DNA from: an uncultured Prevotella sp.
GTDB taxonomy: Bacteria > Bacteroidota > Bacteroidia > Bacteroidales > Bacteroidaceae
Reading direction: 5' to 3'
Assembly: GCA_900315775.1 (NCBI GenBank)
Contig: ONAJ01000012.1
Coordinates: 1 to 54,911 of the forward strand
DNA length: 54,911 bases
Part shown: in pieces, positions 50,546 to 54,911 of the stretch
Layout of the letters: each line of letters begins with the position of its first letter
Numbering within the stretch: position 1 is the stretch's first letter
Made by a program: the position numbers and the translations under genes
Notes under the pieces: generated by a model
The model's input: the letters and a program-made list of their open reading frames with translations, nothing else
Database searches by the model: none
What the model was told of the DNA's origin: nothing

Positions 50546-50578
50546 GCAAATATACGAAAAAAAATCCACATATACAAA
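50546..50578 (-). promoter_or_regulatory. Promoter of the paralogue B operon
   Basis: On the minus strand TTTG (plus-strand CAAA, 50575-50578) and TATATTTGC (plus-strand GCAAATATA, 50546-50554) are 20 nt apart, before the start at 50512. Confidence 0.78.
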
Positions 50579-50710
50579 TTCTCCAAGTAAAACATGGAAT
50601 ACTCCCCCTATATATCCTCTGTAGGTGTGTGAAATCCTAAATTGCCTTGCAAAAAGTGTCAAACTAAATAAAACTAAAGAAAAAATTACTGGTTTTTGCC
50701 GCAAAATCAC

Positions 50711-50719
50711 TACTTTTGC
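50711..50719 (+). promoter_or_regulatory. Promoter -7 element of yjbQ
   Basis: TACTTTTGC matches the Bacteroidetes -7 consensus 47 bp before the yjbQ start; no -33 TTG at the expected distance. Confidence 0.6.
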
Positions 50720-50766
50720 ACCAATTATTAAATGGTTTAAGAAATTGTCAGTGATAATTAAGTGAC

Positions 50767-51180
50767 ATGGTACAGCAGGTAGATATAATACTGGAACCGA
50801 AGCGCAGGGGTTTCCACTTGGTGACGAGTGAGATTATGAGTCAGCTGCCGAAACTGCCGAAGACAGGTATTGTGAACATTTTCACGAAACATACCAGTTG
50901 TGGACTGAGCATCAATGAGAATGCTGATCCTGATGTTCGTGTGGATATGGAGACCATTTTTAACCGTATAGTTCCTGAGAACTGTCCAGAGTATGAGCAT
51001 ACCTTGGAAGGTGCCGATGATATGCCTGCTCATGCCAAGTCCACATTGAGTGGAGTCAGCATCACAATCCCCATTACTGACGGACGTTTGAATCTCGGCA
51101 CTTGGCAGGGCATATACTTCTGCGAGTACCGTAATTATGGTGGGGCGAGGAAACTTGTTGTTACAATTATAGGAGAATAA
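50767..51180 (+). CDS. YjbQ-family protein (UPF0047)
   Basis: 137 aa, the full length of the family. Conserved residues: VNIFTKHTSCGLSINENADPDVRVDM, the His/Cys and Asp cluster near residues 40-60, HAKSTLSGVSITIPITDGRLNLGTWQGIYFCEYR and a closing ARKLVVTIIGE. The family has been reported to have weak thiamine-phosphate synthase activity in E. coli, but its true role is unsettled. It precedes a potassium-channel gene by about 30 bp. Confidence 0.9.
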   Translation: MVQQVDIILEPKRRGFHLVTSEIMSQLPKLPKTGIVNIFTKHTSCGLSINENADPDVRVDMETIFNRIVPENCPEYEHTLEGADDMPAHAKSTLSGVSITIPITDGRLNLGTWQGIYFCEYRNYGGARKLVVTIIGE

Positions 51181-51210
51181 AAAAGGAATGAAGATAATAC
51201 CAAGGAAAGT

Positions 51211-52026
51211 ATGAAGAAACCAAAATGGCTTGAGAAGAAAGCACTTTACGAAATAATTTTCGAATCGGACACCCCTGCAGGCAAACTCTTTGACATCATT
51301 CTTATTGTCGCTATCTCGCTAAGCATAGTCATCTCGTTCATTGAGACCATACCTTCATTGCGACACACTTTCCGGTTTGCCCTGGAGATATTGGAATACG
51401 TCCTCACCTTCTTCTTTACCGTTGAGTACATCACGCGTGTATATTGCTCACCGCGAAAGCGTGACTATGTACTGAGCTTTTTCGGCATCATTGACCTGCT
51501 GTCAACGTTGCCGCCATACCTTTCCTTCTTCCTGCCCAACGCGCGCTACATGATTCTGCTGCGTTCGTTCCGCTTCATCCGTATCTTCCGTATCTTTAAG
51601 TTGTTCAGCTTTATCAACGAAGGCTATATACTGATGCAATCGCTCAAGAAGAGCCTTACCAAGATAGCAGTCTATTTCCTCTTCGTGCTGATAATGGTCA
51701 CATGTCTGGGAACACTGATGTTCATGGTGGAGAGTTCCGTTCCTAATACGCAGTTCACCGACTTGGCGACGTCCGTATATTGGGCCATCGTAACCATGAC
51801 CACCGTAGGCTATGGTGACATCACGCCCGTCACACCCATCGGTCGTCTGTTGTCAGCGTTTGTCATGTTGCTGGGTTACACTATTATCGCTGTGCCTACG
51901 GGCATCGTCACTGCCACCATTATTGACGAAACACAGGAGAAGCCAAAAGACGGACGTTGTCCCCGATGTGGTTCCAATGTCCGTGTAAAAGACCGCTATT
52001 GTTCACATTGCGGCGAGAAATTATAG
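51211..52026 (+). CDS. Voltage-gated-type potassium channel with carboxy-terminal zinc ribbon
   Basis: 271 aa. Six membrane segments: IILIVAISLSIVISFIET (S1), YVLTFFFTVEYITRVYC (S2), YVLSFFGIIDLLSTLPPYLS (S3), an arginine-bearing S4 (LRSFRFIRIFRIFKLF), FLFVLIMVTCLGTLMFMVE (S5) and the pore/S6 with the selectivity filter TMTTVGYGDITPVTP and AFVMLLGYTIIAVPTGIV. It ends in a zinc ribbon, CPRCGSNVRVKDRYCSHCG, unusual for a bacterial Kv-type channel tail; it may sense metal or redox state or hold partners, an inference. A degenerate FKBP fragment abuts its stop on the other strand. Confidence 0.92.
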   Translation: MKKPKWLEKKALYEIIFESDTPAGKLFDIILIVAISLSIVISFIETIPSLRHTFRFALEILEYVLTFFFTVEYITRVYCSPRKRDYVLSFFGIIDLLSTLPPYLSFFLPNARYMILLRSFRFIRIFRIFKLFSFINEGYILMQSLKKSLTKIAVYFLFVLIMVTCLGTLMFMVESSVPNTQFTDLATSVYWAIVTMTTVGYGDITPVTPIGRLLSAFVMLLGYTIIAVPTGIVTATIIDETQEKPKDGRCPRCGSNVRVKDRYCSHCGEKL

Positions 52027-52114
52027 ATACCCTTGGGTAGTGCCTTAACACCTTCTTCCTTGGTTATCGCCTACAGCCAATCCTTGTTGGCCTGTGTATA
52101 TTGAGCTTTGCCAT
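52023..52114 (-). pseudogene. Truncated FKBP 5' fragment
   Basis: From an ATG at 52114 the minus strand matches the first about 32 codons of the FKBP gene at 53169 (ATGGCAAA..., CAGGCCAACAAGGATTGGCT, AAGGAAGAAGG, and CCCAAGGGTATCTAT). A frameshift near codon 5 and an in-frame stop after DWL make it non-functional. Similarity ends at the stop codon of the K+ channel gene, so the rest was deleted. The start overlaps the acetyltransferase stop (TAATG), as if it was once the next gene of that operon. Confidence 0.85.
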
Positions 52115-52692
52115 TATCTATCTTTTATCTTTATCTTTTTTATCACCTTGGCTGGAACGCCGCCGACAATGGTATTCGGTTCAACATTCTTTGTCACCAC
52201 AGCACCAGCAGCTACTACGGCTCCATCGCCAATAGTCACGCCTGCAAGCACAGTGGCATTGGCTCCAATCCAGACGTTTTTGCCAATGTGGATAGGTGCA
52301 TAGCTCATACTCTGGCGGTTGGCTGGGTCAAGGTCGTGGTTGATGGTTGCCAGCACGACGTTGTGACCGATGAGTGCGCCATCGTCGATGGTGATGCCGC
52401 CCTGATCCTGGAACTTACAACCCATATTGATGAAGACTCTCTCACCAACGACGGTGTTCTTTCCGCAGTCGGTATGGAACGGAGGAAACATACCTACCGT
52501 CTTGGGAACCTCACGCCCCCAAAGTTGCTCCAGCAAATCGTGCAGCTGCTCTGGAGTATGATACTTGCCGTTAATCTCTGCTGTTATCTTCAGTGCTTCC
52601 TGCGACAATTGATGAAACATTATATGGACATCACCACCGCCAACGACAGGCTTGCCTGATGTCATGTAATCACGAAATTCTTGTATTGTCAT
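52114..52692 (-). CDS. Maltose/galactoside O-acetyltransferase-like enzyme
   Basis: 192 aa left-handed beta-helix acetyltransferase of the Maa/LacA/NodL type, using acetyl-CoA on sugar hydroxyls. Motifs: [23 protein letters not shown], the catalytic His in [15 protein letters not shown], and hexapeptide repeats [32 protein letters not shown] with the end [13 protein letters not shown]. The amino-terminal Maa-type helix domain (about 1-60) is present. It lies downstream of FKBP and the truncated oxidase remnant on the same strand. Acceptor sugar unknown. Confidence 0.9.
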   Translation of the reverse strand: MTIQEFRDYMTSGKPVVGGGDVHIMFHQLSQEALKITAEINGKYHTPEQLHDLLEQLWGREVPKTVGMFPPFHTDCGKNTVVGERVFINMGCKFQDQGGITIDDGALIGHNVVLATINHDLDPANRQSMSYAPIHIGKNVWIGANATVLAGVTIGDGAVVAAGAVVTKNVEPNTIVGGVPAKVIKKIKIKDR

Positions 52693-52705
52693 ATAAGTAC
52701 CTCTA

Positions 52706-52774
52706 TTACATTTGATGCATTCTCATTAATGAAAGCTGTTGGCGTTTGCGCCTCATTTCACGAAACTCACTCAT
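52706..52774 (-). pseudogene. Truncated pyridoxamine 5'-phosphate-oxidase-like start
   Basis: The ATG overlaps the FKBP stop (ATGA) and the frame reads MSEFREMRRKRQQLS followed by a short unrelated tail and TAA, 22 codons in all. The opening matches, from memory, the first residues of flavin-binding pyridoxamine-oxidase-family proteins of Bacteroidales (EMRRKRQxLS). The enzyme's remaining 130-odd residues are gone, so this looks like the deleted stump of a gene once sitting between FKBP and the acetyltransferase. Confidence 0.6.
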
Positions 52775-53169
52775 GCTATTCCTAATAGTTCTATTTCAAA
52801 AATCAGTGTTGAGCCACCGGGGATGCCTGGCTGTGAAAACTTGCCATAGCCCATCTCAGCAGGGATATACACCTCCCACTTGTCACCGATGTGCATCTGC
52901 TGCATGGCGATGATCCATCCCTCTATGAGGTCACAGAGCCTGCAAGCTAACGGAACACCTCCACGGCTGCTGTCGAACGTCTTGCCGTTAATCGTCCTCC
53001 CTGTGTAGTGAGCCGTCACAATACTTCTTACACTGGGCGTCGCACTCTGAGCATTACCCTCTGCCAACACCTTATAATATATTCCCTTTGGAAGAGCCCT
53101 TATGCCTTCCTCCTTGGCTTTTGCCTCCAGCCAATCCTTGTTGGCCTGTATGTACTCTCGTTTTGCCAT
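52771..53169 (-). CDS. FKBP-type peptidyl-prolyl cis-trans isomerase
   Basis: 132 aa, cytoplasmic (no signal peptide). A helical start (YIQANKDWLEAKAKEEGIRALPKGIYYKVLAEG) precedes the FKBP fold: VTAHYTGRTINGKTFDSSRGG, the insert-in-flap region PLACRLCDLIEGWIIAMQQMHIGDKWEVYIPAEMGYG and the closing PGGSTLIFEIELLGI. It catalyses proline isomerisation and may act as a chaperone. A second, decayed copy of its first codons lies at 52023-52114. The stop overlaps the ATG of a truncated oxidase-like gene. Confidence 0.93.
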   Translation of the reverse strand: MAKREYIQANKDWLEAKAKEEGIRALPKGIYYKVLAEGNAQSATPSVRSIVTAHYTGRTINGKTFDSSRGGVPLACRLCDLIEGWIIAMQQMHIGDKWEVYIPAEMGYGKFSQPGIPGGSTLIFEIELLGIA

Positions 53170-53195
53170 TATCTGTCTGTTCGGTAAATCGGAAT

Positions 53196-53903
53196 TTACT
53201 TCAAAAGATTCTCTTTCGCCTGAGGATTATTCTGCCAAATCGCGGTGACTTTCGGACAGCTGTCTTTCTCTGGACAGCTGCTACATGTCTCCATTTTCTT
53301 GGTCACAGCACATTTGCGAATCTCGCACAATGAGCTGCAGAATACGGTCTTAGCACCATTCATACGGCAACCCTCGCAGTTGATATGTTCTGGAAGGATT
53401 GATGCATGATTCAACTCAGACCATAGTTTGGCTGTTTTTTCTCGAAGAGACTGATCATTATTCTTTGTGGCAATATAGGCGTCGCACTTCTCGCAGTCAA
53501 GCCCACAGATGCCAATCAATCTTTTCATTTCAGCTGCCCTGGATATCCGGAAGGTACAACGATCACCTCCTCTGAGAATCGTGTTAACAATCTGAACATC
53601 AAATTTGCTATTCGGCTCAAGTTGTGACAGAATAAATAAAATGCTTTGGCGCGAACACTCGCATTGTTCTGGACAACTTCTCATTCCACATTTAACTTTA
53701 GGGCACGAACATTCCAAATAACTCAGTTCATATACCTCCCCAGGAACGATAACTTTACCTGTATAGGAGTTGTTATTATACGCTTCAGTATAAATTCTGT
53801 CAAAATCCCCGTTATAATTGTCATATATTCGTTTATGCATCGGGAGAACAGAATCTTTAACGCATTCTATTGCTTCTTCTCGGTAATATATTTCTTTATT
53901 CAT
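53196..53903 (-). CDS. Cysteine-rich fusion protein with DUF3795 domain
   Basis: 235 aa. The second half, from MKRLIGICGLDCEKCDAYIATKNND to CSSCPEKDSCPKVTAIW, is a complete DUF3795 protein, a small Cys-rich family likely to bind a metal or Fe-S cluster. The first half (about 1-125) is a separate Cys-rich segment, ELSYLECSCPKVKCGMRSCPEQCECSRQSI then VNTILRGGDRCTFRIS, which looks like the end of a larger ligand-binding or DUF6144-like protein. A Met stands exactly at the DUF3795 start, so a lost stop may have joined two genes; or it is a genuine fusion. Function unknown. Confidence 0.75.
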   Translation of the reverse strand: MNKEIYYREEAIECVKDSVLPMHKRIYDNYNGDFDRIYTEAYNNNSYTGKVIVPGEVYELSYLECSCPKVKCGMRSCPEQCECSRQSILFILSQLEPNSKFDVQIVNTILRGGDRCTFRISRAAEMKRLIGICGLDCEKCDAYIATKNNDQSLREKTAKLWSELNHASILPEHINCEGCRMNGAKTVFCSSLCEIRKCAVTKKMETCSSCPEKDSCPKVTAIWQNNPQAKENLLK

Positions 53904-53945
53904 TATTCTTTCTTTATAATTCAGTGCTAATTCCGATTTTTGTAC

Positions 53946-53954
53946 GCAAATTTA
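53946..53954 (-). promoter_or_regulatory. Promoter -7 element of the DUF3795-FKBP operon
   Basis: On the minus strand TAAATTTGC (plus-strand GCAAATTTA) lies 43 bp before the start at 53903. The -33 element is not clear. Confidence 0.55.
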
Positions 53955-53963
53955 GATAAAAAT

Positions 53964-54359
53964 TCAATGGGGAATTGCGTGTTGCGCACCTCTGCCTTGT
54001 GTGCCTCGCTGCCCTCGCTTACTCGCATACTTAGCCTTTACTATCTCGTATGAGTTTCGGGTCAGTTCTTTCAGCAGGTCATCAGGGGCAGTCAAGGGGT
54101 TGATGCCTATCCAATGCTTGGGCGATTCGTTGTACGGATTGCCGATGCACTCATATTGTGCCTTCAGATCTTCAATGCGCTCTGGCTGACATTTCAGCGA
54201 GATGACCGAGAAATCATTACAATCGAAGAATGAGAACATGTGTCCCATTACATAGAATACCAACACACCCTCTCCGTTCTTAAACTTCTGAAAAGGCAAC
54301 TTTTCTTCTATGTCTTCGCCCAAAGACAGGCAGTATTCACGATAGTCTTCTATATTCAT
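53964..54359 (-). CDS. MmcQ/YjbR-family protein
   Basis: 131 aa. It has the YjbR fold signature: EDYREYCLSLGEDIEEKLPFQKF at the start, VLVFYVMGHMFSFFDCNDFSVISLKCQPERI and HWIGINPLTAPDDLLKELTRNSYEIVKAKY. The family is a double-wing DNA-binding-like fold of unknown role. The tail after KAKYASK (RGQRGTQGRGAQH) is repetitive and encoded by imperfect 9-bp units, so it is probably an added extension. It follows the fluoride-channel gene by 20 bp. Confidence 0.87.
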   Translation of the reverse strand: MNIEDYREYCLSLGEDIEEKLPFQKFKNGEGVLVFYVMGHMFSFFDCNDFSVISLKCQPERIEDLKAQYECIGNPYNESPKHWIGINPLTAPDDLLKELTRNSYEIVKAKYASKRGQRGTQGRGAQHAIPH

Positions 54360-54379
54360 GTGATTTGCTTAATAGAAAT

Positions 54380-54763
54380 TTACTTGGTTGTATAATATCC
54401 CAATGCTACTGCCATGACACCCAATACCACACTTCCTATTATGTAGAGTGAAAACAAGATGTAGTTATTAGCCTGTAGCATAGTCAGTCCTTCCTTTGAG
54501 AATGTGGAGAATGTTGTGAACCCACCACAAAAACCAACCATGAGGAACAAAGAGAATGATGGAGAGACGTTCTGGAAACGGCTCAGCAATCCCCATAGAG
54601 TTCCAATGAGGAGACAACCTGCAACATTAACCGCAAAAGTTCCCCATGGGAAACCATTACGGTCCAGAGACATGAAAAGTGATATGAGGTATCGGCAAAT
54701 GCCACCAATACCGCTACCAATCCCTACGATGAGTATATCTTTGATCATTTTGCTAAATTCCAA
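54380..54763 (-). CDS. crcB: Fluoride ion channel CrcB/FluC
   Basis: 127 aa membrane protein, the family's usual size, with four helices: IVGIGSGIGGICRYLISLF, GTFAVNVAGCLLIGTLWGLL (the NxxG motif), SLFLMVGFCGGFTTFSTFS (fluoride-coordinating Phe/Thr stretch and the central Na+ site GGFTTFST) and LYIIGSVVLGVMAVALG. It exports fluoride as an antiparallel dimer. No fluoride riboswitch is visible in the short space upstream. A Met five codons further in (MIKDILIVG) is an alternative start. Confidence 0.94.
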   Translation of the reverse strand: MEFSKMIKDILIVGIGSGIGGICRYLISLFMSLDRNGFPWGTFAVNVAGCLLIGTLWGLLSRFQNVSPSFSLFLMVGFCGGFTTFSTFSKEGLTMLQANNYILFSLYIIGSVVLGVMAVALGYYTTK

Positions 54764-54787
54764 TTTATCTGTTATCGTTATAACATA

Positions 54788-54911
54788 TTAGTTTATTTCC
54801 TCCAACTCGCCTATTTCTGAATCAATAATGAAGCCCCTGACTACTATGTCTTTTGGAACGAGCGGATGGGTCTTGATGGTCTCAACGGTCTTACGGACGG
54901 AGGTCGGTGTG
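54788..54911 (-). CDS. Carboxy-terminal end of a beta-carbonic anhydrase (partial)
   Basis: The last 40 codons of a minus-strand gene are inside the window, entering from the right edge and ending in TAA at 54788. They read TSVRKTVETIKTHPLVPKDI then VVRGFIIDSEIGELEEIN, matching the end of beta-class carbonic anhydrases, where the last helix (VxxxVExIKxHPL) is followed by the strand with the GFxxDxxTGEL pattern. The zinc-binding part lies outside. The fluoride-channel gene starts 25 bp away on the same strand. Confidence 0.75.
   Translation of the reverse strand, partial: TPTSVRKTVETIKTHPLVPKDIVVRGFIIDSEIGELEEIN

Noticed and set aside
50513-50710. Upstream extension of paralogue B (66 residues)
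   Set aside because: It spans a consensus promoter and reads unlike a signal peptide; the ATG at 50512 starts a proper lipoprotein signal.

Overview
This window looks like chromosomal DNA of a Prevotella-type Bacteroidales bacterium. Genes start behind the Bacteroidetes promoter signature (TAnnTTTGC, often with TTG/TTTG about 19-20 nt upstream). The cobalamin locus has the BtuB/BtuG layout of gut Bacteroidetes. A porG-uppS-bamA-skp-murI cluster is present, and several secreted proteins end in the type IX-like tail (YNLxGQxV or a close form) found in this order. No rRNA, tRNA, CRISPR array, phage or transposase gene was seen.

Layout. 1-1447: start of a lipoprotein gene and a frameshifted porin-like gene. 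1721-5437: sufBCD for Fe-S cluster assembly. 5474-6577: PfkB sugar kinase. 6642-14879: a cobalamin riboswitch followed by btuB, btuG, two surface proteins, btuF and btuC; the ATPase btuD is absent. 14945-16515: rbfA and a LolC/E-type permease. 16448-24495, minus strand: DUF6242 lipoprotein, porG-like barrel, uppS, bamA, three Skp/OmpH chaperones and murI, an envelope-building operon. 24906-26519: ATP-dependent PEP carboxykinase. 26795-27502: upp. 27516-30399: two-subunit 2-oxoacid:ferredoxin oxidoreductase. 30576-35903: TGS/uridine-kinase fusion, FlaA1-type sugar dehydratase, mannose-6-phosphate isomerase, FMN reductase. 35958-38243: pectinesterase and a divergent AlkZ-related protein. 38305-50512, minus strand: tandem hydrolase-like lipoproteins, acyl-CoA ligase, TolC/MFP/RND export system and a subtilase. 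50767-54911: yjbQ, K+ channel, acetyltransferase, FKBP, DUF3795 fusion, YjbR, fluoride channel and the end of a carbonic anhydrase.

The strongest unexplained pattern is a family of degenerate short tandem arrays, mostly with a 7-bp unit (also 8 or 9 bp), each with its own unit sequence, at gene boundaries. Several enter coding sequence: they encode the hydrophobic core of two signal peptides (a Skp protein and BamA), the amino-terminal extension of BtuG, the carboxy terminus of SufC, a turn in the BtuB barrel, and a perfect 5-copy heptamer just before a type IX-like sorting tail. Because 7 is not a multiple of 3, a change in copy number would shift the frame. A second pattern is gene decay that leaves only the first 20-35 codons: an FKBP copy at 52023-52114 and a pyridoxamine-oxidase-like start at 52706-52774.
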